Shown one piece after another: positions 51,588 to 59,553 of a DNA stretch of 64,000 nt. The stretch is from the NCBI RefSeq assembly GCF_900110485.1, contig NZ_FODY01000001.1:302629-366628 (forward strand), written 5' to 3'. The position numbers and the translations under genes are program-made. The stretch comes from Propionispora vibrioides. Lineage in GTDB: Bacteria > Bacillota > Negativicutes > Propionisporales > Propionisporaceae. The notes under the pieces are model-generated. The model was not told the DNA's origin. It worked only from the letters and a program-made list of their open reading frames with translations, and ran no database searches. Positions within the stretch are counted from its first letter, which is position 1. Each line of letters begins with the position of its first letter.

Positions 51588-51612
51588 GCAATTTTTTCCG
51601 TCTGGCCGCGCT
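51588..51612. repeat. Short type A fragment
   Basis: AATTTTTTCCGTCTGGCCGCG matches an interior type A block (TTTTTTCCGTCTGGCTGCG). No ends or flanking duplication remain. It sits in the 183-base divergent gap between the ChbG-like and SASP-like genes. Confidence 0.4.
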
Positions 51613-51650
51613 TGATTAAGTTAACTTCGTTGGAATGCAAAAACTACCGG

Positions 51651-51680
51651 GAATGAGCGAAACAAAAAACAGCGATAATA
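51651..51680 (+). promoter_or_regulatory. Possible sigma-F/G-type spore promoter
   Basis: GAATG, 17 bases and CGATAATA resemble the forespore sigma-G -35 (GHATR) and -10 (CATWHTA) elements, 37 bases before the SASP-like start. The -10 is imperfect. Confidence 0.3.
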
Positions 51681-51716
51681 ATACCGTTTCCCAATATAAA
51701 TACGAGGAGGGATACG

Positions 51717-51935
51717 ATGAACAACAAAACAGACTTAAACCAACAGAGCCAAAACGAATTTGGCACATTAACCGCAAAACAGGATGCAAACAACGATTAT
51801 ACCAAATCCAACAAGGGTTCCAATGCCCAGTCCGGCAGCAGCAACAAGTCCAACAAGCAGTCGTCTTCGGCTCAGTCTGCCACCAGCCAGGTGCTTACCT
51901 CGCAGTATGATATCAATGAAGACTCTTCCAAATAA
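51717..51935 (+). CDS. Gamma-type small acid-soluble spore protein-like
   Basis: A 72-residue, strongly hydrophilic protein rich in Asn, Gln, Ser and Lys, without Cys or Trp: NQQSQNEFGTLTAKQDAN, SNAQSGSSNKSNKQSSSAQSAT. Composition and QNEFGT-type motif resemble gamma-type SASPs, amino-acid stores of spores degraded at germination. GAGGAGGG lies before the ATG, and a terminator follows. The call rests on composition, so another low-complexity protein is possible. Confidence 0.65.
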   Translation: MNNKTDLNQQSQNEFGTLTAKQDANNDYTKSNKGSNAQSGSSNKSNKQSSSAQSATSQVLTSQYDINEDSSK

Positions 51936-51947
51936 GACCGGTCAGGA

Positions 51948-51978
51948 AAACAGGGAGTCATCGTACTCCCTGTTTTTT
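51948..51978 (+). terminator. Terminator after the SASP-like gene
   Basis: Stem AACAGGGAGT / ACTCCCTGTT followed by TTTTT on the plus strand; it ends at the stop of the convergent methylase gene. Confidence 0.85.
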
Positions 51979-53930
51979 TAACGGCTCCGTTTCGTGCACA
52001 GGGCGGCCTCGTAGGCTTCCGCTAAGGCCACTTCCGTATCGGTAAGTCCATAGATTTTATATACCAGTTGATTAAAATAATCATCCAAAGCCTGTGCCTG
52101 TAAAGCGGGCGTCCGCTCGCCCCGGTCCTGACGCTGTACACAATCAAGCATCGTTTTTACCAATTCCGGGGCCTGCCCGTTAATCTCCTCATTGACAATG
52201 ACAGGCAGACACTCCAATGACTCAATATCTGTTTGCGCCATGGCCCGGCCATATTCCACACTGACGGCGTGATAATAGAAAGAAAGCAGCCGTGAGTTCA
52301 TCAAGATTAATAAATAGTCGGCACAAACCCCGCTATTGGCCACAAAACTATGAATGTTATTCAAATGATAATATCCGTCCGGATCAGTACAGGCCGTAAG
52401 GGTATAGCCTGTCTGACGGACCAGAATTTTATACTGCTGCACCACATCCGGGCGCCAGCCTCCTTTGTACAGTTTGGTTCCATCAATGTTCAACCAGTGG
52501 CCTTCATACCTGATCCCATAGCGCGACAACTGCCCGCCCGACACCAGCCCCCTTTGCCAGGTCACGCCCCGTGATGTCTTGGCAATAATATCCGCTTGTT
52601 TAGACAATGACCGGATTCCGGTATGACCGGAAGCAAAATGCCGTAGCGGTGTACCAATGTTATCCAGCTTGTCGATAATCCGCTTGATTCTTAAATCAAA
52701 AAAAATCCGGAAACGGTAATGAGGCAGATTGCTAAAATAACGCTGTTCATATTGACAAGCCACACGGTCCGCTTGCAGCCCTCTCATATCATCAATCTTT
52801 ACAATACGGCTCTGATGGTTTTCCCCGGCTTTTCCCTTTTGCAATATGACAATTGTCGAATAGCCCGTGGAAGCACTCTTAAACACCGAAGCGGCAATAT
52901 GCGCCAGCCGCTCAATCGCCGTATTGTCCAGAATGTATTTTCTAATTTTGGAATAATAACGGCCAAGCAGGAAGCTATCAGGAACGATAAAGCCCAGCCG
53001 CCCACCGGCCTGCAGCAATTCAATGCCGCGCTGCAAAAATAAAACATAGTAACTCAGCTTATATTCAGCCGTAGCCGCATAGGCCTGGCGAAGATAATCG
53101 CGGTACGCCGCCTCCAAACGGCCTGCGCCCCGCATTCCAAAGGAAACATACGGCGGATTGCCAATCACACAGGCATAATCGGCAGCCCAAAATTCCCGTA
53201 TCGCCACCGGAAGCTCGGCACAATCCTCCGGCCGCCGCAGGCTGTCAAAAACAATGACGTTCGCCGGCAGCAAATGCCTGGCCTTGGGAAACCGCAACTG
53301 GAGACTGAGGCAGGCAATCGCCGCCGCCCGGCTATCGATGTCCGCCCCCCAGATATTCTTCCCGATGATCTGCCGGTGAATTCCCTCATCCGACCAATCG
53401 CGGGCGGCATAGCGTTGCTGCAGCATACTCCGGGCGGCGCGAAACTTGGCAAACAGCACATCATAGGCTTTAACCAAAAAAAAGCCGCAGCCACAAGCCG
53501 GATCAAGGATCTTCGCATCAGGATTTTGGATAACATCCAGACAGGCCAGCGTATGGTCCATAATAAAATCGACAATTGGCTTCGGAGTATAATAAACTCC
53601 CTGCGTTTTCCTGGCTAAACAGGTTCTCTCATGGATCTCCCCCAGCAGCGTCACATCCTGCGCTGGCAAGGTAACCGCCCAATGCAACAACAGTTTTTGT
53701 ATGTCCGCCGGCACAACAAACTCCTGTTTAACTTCTGCCAAAGGCTCGGCTAAAATATCCCGCAACGAACCGGTATGTACCGCCCGATAGAGAATGTCCG
53801 AGGGCTTCCGGTGCCCGGCCAATAACAATGCCAGTATTTTCATCATACAGGCCCCGGCATCCGCAGCGCCCTGCCGCTCCAGCCACTCCCGTACCTCCTG
53901 ATACTCGGCCATAAATTTTTTCCAATTCAT
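51978..53930 (-). CDS. N6-adenine DNA methylase, TaqI/BREX-type Eco57I-like
   Basis: A 650-residue gamma-class DNA adenine methyltransferase. Around residue 120 GVYYTPKPIVDFIMDHTL, motif I DPACGCGFFLVKAYD, then the catalytic NPPY in VIGNPPYVSFGMRG, YYVLFLQRGIELLQAGGRLGFIVPDSFLLG, and a C-terminal TaqI-like target-recognition domain (RQTGYTLTACTDPDGYYHLNNIHSF, ILMNSRLLSFYY). No restriction endonuclease gene is adjacent. The ATG at 53930 follows GAGAGAGG. It may be an orphan methylase or a fused type IIG enzyme, although no nuclease motif is obvious. Confidence 0.85.
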   Translation of the reverse strand: MNWKKFMAEYQEVREWLERQGAADAGACMMKILALLLAGHRKPSDILYRAVHTGSLRDILAEPLAEVKQEFVVPADIQKLLLHWAVTLPAQDVTLLGEIHERTCLARKTQGVYYTPKPIVDFIMDHTLACLDVIQNPDAKILDPACGCGFFLVKAYDVLFAKFRAARSMLQQRYAARDWSDEGIHRQIIGKNIWGADIDSRAAAIACLSLQLRFPKARHLLPANVIVFDSLRRPEDCAELPVAIREFWAADYACVIGNPPYVSFGMRGAGRLEAAYRDYLRQAYAATAEYKLSYYVLFLQRGIELLQAGGRLGFIVPDSFLLGRYYSKIRKYILDNTAIERLAHIAASVFKSASTGYSTIVILQKGKAGENHQSRIVKIDDMRGLQADRVACQYEQRYFSNLPHYRFRIFFDLRIKRIIDKLDNIGTPLRHFASGHTGIRSLSKQADIIAKTSRGVTWQRGLVSGGQLSRYGIRYEGHWLNIDGTKLYKGGWRPDVVQQYKILVRQTGYTLTACTDPDGYYHLNNIHSFVANSGVCADYLLILMNSRLLSFYYHAVSVEYGRAMAQTDIESLECLPVIVNEEINGQAPELVKTMLDCVQRQDRGERTPALQAQALDDYFNQLVYKIYGLTDTEVALAEAYEAALCTKRSR

Positions 53931-53968
53931 GAACGACCGTACCTCTCTCCAGCTTTTGTTGACTGTCT

Positions 53969-54118
53969 GTAGGAACACTGATTTATGAGCCTGTCAGCCA
54001 GGCGAGAGATTTATTCACCTGGCAAGATAATTGTTGGGCTATTTCAAGGTTTTACCGATGCGGCTCAACGGAAAAAATCCGCCAGGACGCCTATCGGATT
54101 AAATCATTGGTGCTTTAG
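53969..54118. mobile_element. MITE-like element, type A copy 6
   Basis: A somewhat shortened copy between folE2 and the methylase. Ends GAACACTGATTTAT and TTAAATCATTGGTGCT, flanks GTAG and TTAG. The right TTAG (CTAA on the minus strand) contains the TAA stop of folE2. Confidence 0.78.
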
Positions 54119-54906
54119 CCACGTTTGATAGTTTCCGTATGGCTGGCATAGGCGCTGTGATTATGGATCGATTCATAGTTCTCGCATTCCACCTCAAACC
54201 AGGCAATGCCCTGCAAGCCACGCAAAGCCAGCACCAGATCGCGCAATACATCTTCCACAAATTTGGGATTGTCATAAGCACGTTCGGTTACAAATTTCTC
54301 ATCTTCTCGCTTTAGCAGCGGATAAACCGGGCAACTTCCCTGTGCCTCCATCAATGCCACCAAATCTTCAATCCAGATAAAGTTCCCGTTCTCCTGCTTT
54401 AGCTTGACACTCATCAGCCCGCGCTGGTTATGGGCGCCGTAGGCGGAAATTTCCTTGCTGCAGGGACAAAGTGAAGTAAAGGGCACCGCTACCCCCATAT
54501 AAAAATCAATGGGCTGCTCCTTTTCCAGGCTGGCTGAAAAGAGGCAATCATAATCCAATACACTTTTTAAGCGACTGACGGGCGCAACTTTTTCGATGAA
54601 ATATTTAAACCGGATTTCCAAATAAGCCTTATCGGCGCCCAGTCTGCCTAACGTATCATGTAAAATAGCTTCCATTTCACGGCTGGATACAGGTTTTTGG
54701 CTCCATTCACTCAAAATTTCGATAAAACGGCTCATGTGTGTTCCCCGATAATCCTGGTGCAACTTTACACTAAGCCTGATTTTGGCCAACACCGATTGCA
54801 AAGCTCCTGCCTTTGTCTTAATCAAAAACGGCAAATGAACTTCGCTTACCCCTACTTTCTGTATGGCAATACCACGTTGGTCCACTGTATTTTGAACGTC
54901 CTTCAA
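54115..54906 (-). CDS. folE2: GTP cyclohydrolase FolE2 (type IB)
   Basis: Zinc- or manganese/iron-dependent GTP cyclohydrolase converting GTP to dihydroneopterin triphosphate, the first step for folate and queuosine. It has VDQRGIAIQKVGVSEVHLPF, the metal cysteine in SLCPCSKEISAYGAHNQRG, and VEDVLRDLVLAL. TTG 54906, directly after the queC stop with AGGAG eight bases upstream, gives 263 residues; a GTG at 54915 is the alternative. It is coupled to queC, which favours a queuosine role. Confidence 0.93.
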   Translation of the reverse strand: MKDVQNTVDQRGIAIQKVGVSEVHLPFLIKTKAGALQSVLAKIRLSVKLHQDYRGTHMSRFIEILSEWSQKPVSSREMEAILHDTLGRLGADKAYLEIRFKYFIEKVAPVSRLKSVLDYDCLFSASLEKEQPIDFYMGVAVPFTSLCPCSKEISAYGAHNQRGLMSVKLKQENGNFIWIEDLVALMEAQGSCPVYPLLKREDEKFVTERAYDNPKFVEDVLRDLVLALRGLQGIAWFEVECENYESIHNHSAYASHTETIKRG

Positions 54907-54907
54907 T

Positions 54908-55591
54908 CTATTCACTCCTAGTGCTGCTATATAAAATAGGATCAGAAATACCGGCTTCGGCAAATCCCTTTAGACGCAGCAGGCAACTGTCACAGGTGCC
55001 GCAGGCAGCGTCACCGCCCTGATAGCAGCTGGTAGTCAGTTCCAGCGGCGCCCCCAGACGGCTGCCAAGCTGTACGATCTCTCTTTTTGTTAAATGAAGT
55101 AATGGTGTCACCACGGAAATTTCCTGGCCTTCCTGGGTCGCGGCTTTGGTCGAATAGTTGGCCACCTGTTGAAACAGGTTGATAAATTCCGGCCGGCAGT
55201 CAGGATATCCCGAGTAGTCAAGCGCGTTGACACCAATAAAAATCTTTTCTGCCCGGTTGACTTCCGCATATCCCAGGGCATAGCTCAAAAAAATTAAATT
55301 GCGGGCTGGCACATAGGTGGAGGGAATATCCGGCCTGGCAATATCTCCCTGCGGCACGGTAATACTGTTATCGGTCAACGCACTGCCGCCGATCGCTTCC
55401 ATATTAGTTTCTATCACTAAGTGACGCTTTACTTTATAGTAGTCAGCAACATTGCGGGCACAAGCCAGTTCACGGTTATGCCGCTGATGATAATTAAAGC
55501 TTAACGGTAATAATTCAAATCCCTGCTCTTTCGCCACTGCCATACAAACAGTGGAATCCAACCCTCCGGACAGCAAAACGACTGCCTTCAT
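54908..55591 (-). CDS. queC: 7-cyano-7-deazaguanine synthase QueC
   Basis: ATP-dependent conversion of 7-carboxy-7-deazaguanine to preQ0. The N-terminal pyrophosphatase loop is LLSGGLDSTVCMAVA, followed by FNYHQRHNRELACA, FLSYALGYAEV and a zinc site CYQGGDAACGTCDSCLLRLKGF. The ATG at 55591 has GGGGGTG upstream. 227 residues. queD, queE and queF are not in the window. Confidence 0.94.
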   Translation of the reverse strand: MKAVVLLSGGLDSTVCMAVAKEQGFELLPLSFNYHQRHNRELACARNVADYYKVKRHLVIETNMEAIGGSALTDNSITVPQGDIARPDIPSTYVPARNLIFLSYALGYAEVNRAEKIFIGVNALDYSGYPDCRPEFINLFQQVANYSTKAATQEGQEISVVTPLLHLTKREIVQLGSRLGAPLELTTSCYQGGDAACGTCDSCLLRLKGFAEAGISDPILYSSTRSE

Positions 55592-55632
55592 GGCAACACC
55601 CCCATCAGCCAATTATTATTTTGCAACTATTA

Positions 55633-55661
55633 ATGTTACCATTTTTTACTCTACTCGTCAA
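55633..55661 (-). promoter_or_regulatory. Promoter for queC-folE2
   Basis: Minus-strand TTGACG, 17 bases, TAACAT, about 40 bases before the queC ATG. No preQ1 riboswitch-like fold was found between them. Confidence 0.55.
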
Positions 55662-55685
55662 AAACATTAATAAGAAACAAACAAA

Positions 55686-55708
55686 AAACGCCAAATACTC
55701 GGCGTTAA
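55686..55708 (-). terminator. Terminator after the HD-GYP gene
   Basis: Stem AACGCC / GGCGTT followed by TTTTTTGTTT on the minus strand, 20 bases after the HD-GYP stop. Confidence 0.7.
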
Positions 55709-55726
55709 ATGCAAAAACATGTATTC

Positions 55727-56815
55727 TTACCCTTGCCTGCTCTCCAAATTTAAAATACCGATATCTTTGCGTTTCTCCAAATCAATGAATTCACCCTCAT
55801 CGGTCCGCACCACCGGGCGTGAGCCGGTAAACTGCCCTAAATAAATGACCTCCGCTTTTCTGCCGTCGCTTAGCTTAACGATACTGCCCAGGAAGAAATC
55901 ACGGACATTGTTTAAGAATATTGTACAAATGTTGGGATCAAGTTTATTAAACATTTCCTGCACCAGCATTTCCGCCACGGAAAATGGACTTGTCTTATTT
56001 GTGTATACCCGGTCGGAAGTCATAGCGTCATAAATGTCGGCAACCGCCACAATTCTCGCATAAGGATGGATTTTGTCAGCTTTAACCTGTAAGGGATAAC
56101 CGCTGCCGTCCATGCGTTCGTGATGCTGCAAAACAGCGTAAGAAACCGCCGGGGTAACCTGCTGGATGGAACGAACCAACTGATAACCTAACGTGCTGTG
56201 CGACCGCATAACCTGCATTTCTTCCGCAGTCAGCTTACCCGGTTTATTTAATATTTCTAACGGCACCTGCGTTTTGCCAATGTCGTGCAGCAAGCCCGCC
56301 AAGATCAATTCCTTCACTTCCTCTGAATTATACCCTAGCCATTTACCCAGAACGCCGGACATGACGGCAACATTGATCGAATGATGAAAGGTATAGTCAT
56401 CCTCCCGCGGCGCCATCTGCAAATGATTGACCACACCGACCGTTTCAACCAGCGGTTCAATGGCCTGTTCGGCCAGTTCCTGCATTTCCTGAATCGGCAC
56501 TTCTTTAAAATAGCGCATATTCTGAAAAGCGTTCCGTATGGCGTGCACCGCCATGTCATATTTTTGGAAAAACTTCTGTTGCTGTTGATTAAGCGGTCCC
56601 ATCGGTTCATTTGGCAACTCAGGACCGGGTTCTATCGGTCCTTTGATCATCAAGGAAGTGACACCCCAGTATTTCAGCCGCTCAATATTGCTGAAATTCA
56701 AGGTAGCGCCCTCACTCAAAGCAACTTTCCCATCCTCAGTCAGCACTAAATCCGCTACTTCCATACCCGGAACAACATCATGAATATTATATCTCTTTTT
56801 GGTATATCGGGACAT
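55727..56815 (-). CDS. HD-GYP domain phosphohydrolase (probable c-di-GMP phosphodiesterase)
   Basis: A 362-residue soluble protein. The N-terminal ~110 residues are a DUF3391-like region (RYNIHDVVPGMEVADLVLTEDGKVAL). The HD-GYP domain (about 140-330) shows HHSINVAVMSGVLG, LLHDIGKTQVPLEILNKPGKLTAEE, the HHERMDGSGYP signature and RIVAVADIYDAMTSDR. GYP here reads GSGYP with all expected His/Asp ligands, so c-di-GMP hydrolysis is plausible. The upstream gap holds a type B element. Confidence 0.9.
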   Translation of the reverse strand: MSRYTKKRYNIHDVVPGMEVADLVLTEDGKVALSEGATLNFSNIERLKYWGVTSLMIKGPIEPGPELPNEPMGPLNQQQQKFFQKYDMAVHAIRNAFQNMRYFKEVPIQEMQELAEQAIEPLVETVGVVNHLQMAPREDDYTFHHSINVAVMSGVLGKWLGYNSEEVKELILAGLLHDIGKTQVPLEILNKPGKLTAEEMQVMRSHSTLGYQLVRSIQQVTPAVSYAVLQHHERMDGSGYPLQVKADKIHPYARIVAVADIYDAMTSDRVYTNKTSPFSVAEMLVQEMFNKLDPNICTIFLNNVRDFFLGSIVKLSDGRKAEVIYLGQFTGSRPVVRTDEGEFIDLEKRKDIGILNLESRQG

Positions 56816-56862
56816 AAAAAATCCACCTTTATGTTATAAATGTCTTATCGCTAACGGTTGGC

Positions 56863-57049
56863 CTAGGGCGTGTTTTCAAACTAACAGAATGATATGGTGG
56901 CGAGTCATTTTTTGCGCCAAACAAATTATACCCTAAAGGGCATTCGGAATTTTTTGGAACAGGGGCCCCTATTCCAAAAAAATTTAACGAAGTATGGTGC
57001 AAAAAACACCGTCAGAGGGCGTTTCGGATAATTTGAAAACACGCCCTTA
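56863..57049. mobile_element. MITE-like element, type B copy 5
   Basis: The longest type B copy. Ends GGCGTGTTTTCAAACTA and AATTTGAAAACACGCC, flanks CTAG and CTTA. The centre GGAACAGGGGCCCCTATTCC is an almost perfect palindrome and the core of both A and B types. It fills most of the 308-base gap between the unknown gene and the HD-GYP gene. Confidence 0.85.
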
Positions 57050-57123
57050 TAACTATAAGTTATTTTCTACGTCTCACAACTTTTTCCTTCAAAACCCGAC
57101 TGGCATTTCCTTTATTTTCTTGC

Positions 57124-57612
57124 TTAATGGTAGACCTGTTCATGGCGCAGCAAAGTGAGCAGTTGATCCATGCCTTCTATAATTTTAAACTGTACTTCCT
57201 CAGCCAGATTAAAGCTTTGGCTAATTAGTACCAACTGGGCGTTATGTTGTAAGCCAAAGTCGTTCATCACGGCTTCCAGTTGCCGGATAGCCTCTTCCAA
57301 ATGCTCGGCAGCAGCCAACACATGATCGTCCATCAGATTTTCCAAAAAAGCATAGTGATATATCTGAACCATATCCAAGGCCTTGCTGAAACCAATGCCG
57401 GCAAAGTGATGCTGAGCCATTAAATAATACTGCTGCAGAAACTCGCCAAAGCCGCTGTGTTCGATAATCCTGGGTTCATGAAGCAAGCCGCCGAGCAATT
57501 TGTATATTTGATTGATATAGGTCATTTCCAGTTCCATCAGTTGCACTAACTGTTGCAACCGGAGGCTCTTGCCAGATATAAGGCGGAAGTTCTCCAGGTC
57601 CCATTCCACCAC
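57124..57612 (-). CDS. Helical protein of unknown function
   Basis: A 162-residue protein, I do not recognise the family. It is almost entirely alpha-helical by composition: LRLQQLVQLMELEMTYINQIYKLL, FGEFLQQYYLMAQHHFAGIGF, MVQIYHYAFLENLMDDHVLAAAEHLEEAIRQLEAVM. Histidines are frequent (HH, YHY, DDH), which raises the possibility of a four-helix metal or heme protein, but no defined motif is present. GTG start at 57612 after GGGAGGTGG. It is transcribed alone between yebC and HD-GYP genes. Confidence 0.7.
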   Translation of the reverse strand: MVEWDLENFRLISGKSLRLQQLVQLMELEMTYINQIYKLLGGLLHEPRIIEHSGFGEFLQQYYLMAQHHFAGIGFSKALDMVQIYHYAFLENLMDDHVLAAAEHLEEAIRQLEAVMNDFGLQHNAQLVLISQSFNLAEEVQFKIIEGMDQLLTLLRHEQVYH

Positions 57613-57679
57613 CTACCCACCTCCCGTACTGTGTCTTTAATATAGTATTCGCGGCCCCAAGATTATGTTTACTAAACGA

Positions 57680-57708
57680 AAAGGGATTAGCCTCTCAGCT
57701 AATCCCTC
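57680..57708 (-). terminator. Terminator after yebC
   Basis: Stem AGGGATTAG / CTAATCCCT followed by TTTTCGTTTA on the minus strand. Confidence 0.75.
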
Positions 57709-57721
57709 GCCACAGCCCTAT

Positions 57722-58459
57722 TTATTCGTCCTCTTCTTCCGGCAAATCAAAGTTCCCATATACTTCCTGAACATCGTCATGGTCTTCTAACATATCAATC
57801 AGCCTGGTCAGCTTCGCGGCATCATCATCGCCTAACTCCACCGTAGTATCCGGTATCATCCGGATTTGCGCGACAATGGTCGGAATATTTTGGCCTTCCA
57901 GAGCATTTTGCACAGCCTCAAAGTCTTCGGGGGCCGTAGTAATTTCATAGACATCCTCTTCTTTTTTAAAGTCCTCCGCCCCGGCTTCCAAAGCAAGCAT
58001 CATAACGGTCTCCTCATCACAGGCCGTCTCCTCAATAACAAAAAGCCCCTTCTTTTTAAACATCCAGGAGACGCAGCCGCTTTCGCCCATATTACCGCCA
58101 TGTTTGGAAAAGAGATGGCGGATATCAGCGGCAGTCCGGTTGCGGTTATCCGTCATGATTTCCACCATAACAGCCACGCCGCCCGGCCCATAACCTTCGT
58201 ACACCAATTCCTCATAGTTGCTGCCTTCCAATGCGCCGATCCCCTTTTGAATGGCCCGCTGCACATTCTCCTTCGGGATATTGTTTTCTTTCGCCTTTTG
58301 CAGCGCCAGCTTGAGCCTCATATTGCCTGTGGGATCCCCACCGCCCATGCGCGCTGCCACGGTAATTTCCCGGCTGATTTTAGTGGTAACCTTACCACGG
58401 ATGGCATCCATTTTCCCTTTTTTATGTTTTATATTGGCCCATTTTGAATGTCCTGACAT
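57722..58459 (-). CDS. yebC: YebC/PmpR family protein (TACO1-like)
   Basis: A 245-residue YebC-family protein. N-terminal [50 protein letters not shown] and the acidic C-terminal tail PEEEDE are typical. Members act as transcriptional regulators or, as recent work on TACO1/YebC indicates, ribosome-associated factors that ease translation of proline-rich stretches. It has its own promoter and terminator. Confidence 0.95.
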   Translation of the reverse strand: MSGHSKWANIKHKKGKMDAIRGKVTTKISREITVAARMGGGDPTGNMRLKLALQKAKENNIPKENVQRAIQKGIGALEGSNYEELVYEGYGPGGVAVMVEIMTDNRNRTAADIRHLFSKHGGNMGESGCVSWMFKKKGLFVIEETACDEETVMMLALEAGAEDFKKEEDVYEITTAPEDFEAVQNALEGQNIPTIVAQIRMIPDTTVELGDDDAAKLTRLIDMLEDHDDVQEVYGNFDLPEEEDE

Positions 58460-58500
58460 AGCTATTATTTCTCCCCTTCACACAATATAAATCAGGGATT

Positions 58501-58529
58501 ATTTTAACACAACTATGTTTGTTTGGCAA
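58501..58529 (-). promoter_or_regulatory. Promoter for yebC
   Basis: Minus-strand TTGCCA, exactly 17 bases, TAAAAT, 42 bases before the yebC ATG. A good sigma-A match. Confidence 0.6.
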
Positions 58530-58572
58530 AGTTTATCGTTAAGCTGACGGTTATGCCCCTATGCTCCTTTCT

Positions 58573-59259
58573 TTAAGGCTGCTGTCCGGTTTCATGCATA
58601 CCGTTCAATTCATTCGATAAGGGAAAGGGAAACTGCACATAGGTGCCGGGCACCTCGCCAACCACTACATACTCGGCAATCGGAACCTGAGTGGTGACAT
58701 CCACGCTTTTACTGACTAGCGGGACAACAATCCTAACCTGGGTCGTTGTCAGTAAATAAACCATATGGCGGGTCTGATTTATTCCGGCCTGTTCAAACTT
58801 GTCAAATACTTTCACCTGCACCGTTCCGATCGGGATAACCGTCACGGTAATATTCGGTCCCATACTGGCTAATAGCTGACTGCCAAACACCTGTCCGATG
58901 GGTATATGTATTTTTTCTTCCGAAATTCCCGATAGCGCCTCCTGTACCTTCATGGTGGTATCGGCGGCCAGCCGGTTGAATTCAAGGGTATTGGGCTGAA
59001 TCAATACCACCCGGCCCCGGTCATCCACTTTCACATGGACCAGTGTCTGCGGGTCTACACTGGTGCCAACCTGTTCCGTAATGACCCGGTTAATGGTTTC
59101 TGTAGCAATGACGGTTGCCTTGGCCTCGGCAATGGCCAGCAGTGTCGGTTTCAACAACTGCTCCATTGTCCAAAAAGTATATATAAAAAACATAGACAAC
59201 CCGATCAAACAAACGGTTACGAACGATATTTTTCTTCTCTTTTGAACGGAAAACCGCAC
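58573..59259 (-). CDS. yunB: Sporulation protein YunB
   Basis: A 228-residue protein of the YunB family, found only in spore formers and expressed in the mother cell in Bacillus; precise function unknown. There is one N-terminal transmembrane helix (about 11-30), then KATVIATETINRVITEQ, LVHVKVDDRGRVVLIQPNTLEFNRLAADT, IPIGQVFGSQLLASMGPNITVTVIPIGTVQV and the TRHMVYLLTTTQVRIVVPL region. The GTG at 59259 follows GGGGGGAG; longer readings start inside a type A element. Confidence 0.88.
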   Translation of the reverse strand: MRFSVQKRRKISFVTVCLIGLSMFFIYTFWTMEQLLKPTLLAIAEAKATVIATETINRVITEQVGTSVDPQTLVHVKVDDRGRVVLIQPNTLEFNRLAADTTMKVQEALSGISEEKIHIPIGQVFGSQLLASMGPNITVTVIPIGTVQVKVFDKFEQAGINQTRHMVYLLTTTQVRIVVPLVSKSVDVTTQVPIAEYVVVGEVPGTYVQFPFPLSNELNGMHETGQQP

Positions 59260-59274
59260 CGGTCTCCCCCCTAC

Positions 59275-59442
59275 CCTGGGAACCGCTGATTTAATGAACC
59301 TGCCAGCAGGGCGAGAGATTTTTTCGACTGACAAGAAAGTAAAACTACCGGAATAGCCCCGCTATTTCAAGGTTTTACTGACAAAGCCAGACGGAAAAAA
59401 TCCGCCAGGATGCGTAATGTGAGTAAATCATTGGCTCCCAAT
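59275..59442. mobile_element. MITE-like element, type A copy 7
   Basis: Ends GGAACCGCTGATTTAATG and GTAAATCATTGGCTCC, interior CGAGAGATTTTTTCGACTG and CCAGACGGAAAAAATCC. Flanks (CCTG, CAAT) no longer match, so it is older or rearranged. It lies immediately upstream of the yunB ribosome binding site, between yunB and tyrS. Confidence 0.78.
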
Positions 59443-59517
59443 CAGTCACTTTGTTTTATCAGTATATGACGGACGGCTCCCTAATGTTACGGTGGGACCA
59501 ACCGTTCTTCGAGAAGA

Positions 59518-59550
59518 TAAAAAGACTGTATCCCGTAAGGATACAGCCTT
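59518..59550 (-). terminator. Terminator after tyrS
   Basis: Stem GGCTGTATCC / GGATACAGTC (one mismatch) followed by TTTTTATC on the minus strand. Confidence 0.8.
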
Positions 59551-59553
59551 TAC

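Noticed and set aside
55592..55660. preQ1 riboswitch before queC
   Set aside because: No compact C-rich loop and pseudoknot tail were found; the leader contains only a promoter-like pair.
2476..59442. CRISPR array
   Set aside because: The repeats are long palindromes dispersed over the window, without regular spacers or cas genes.
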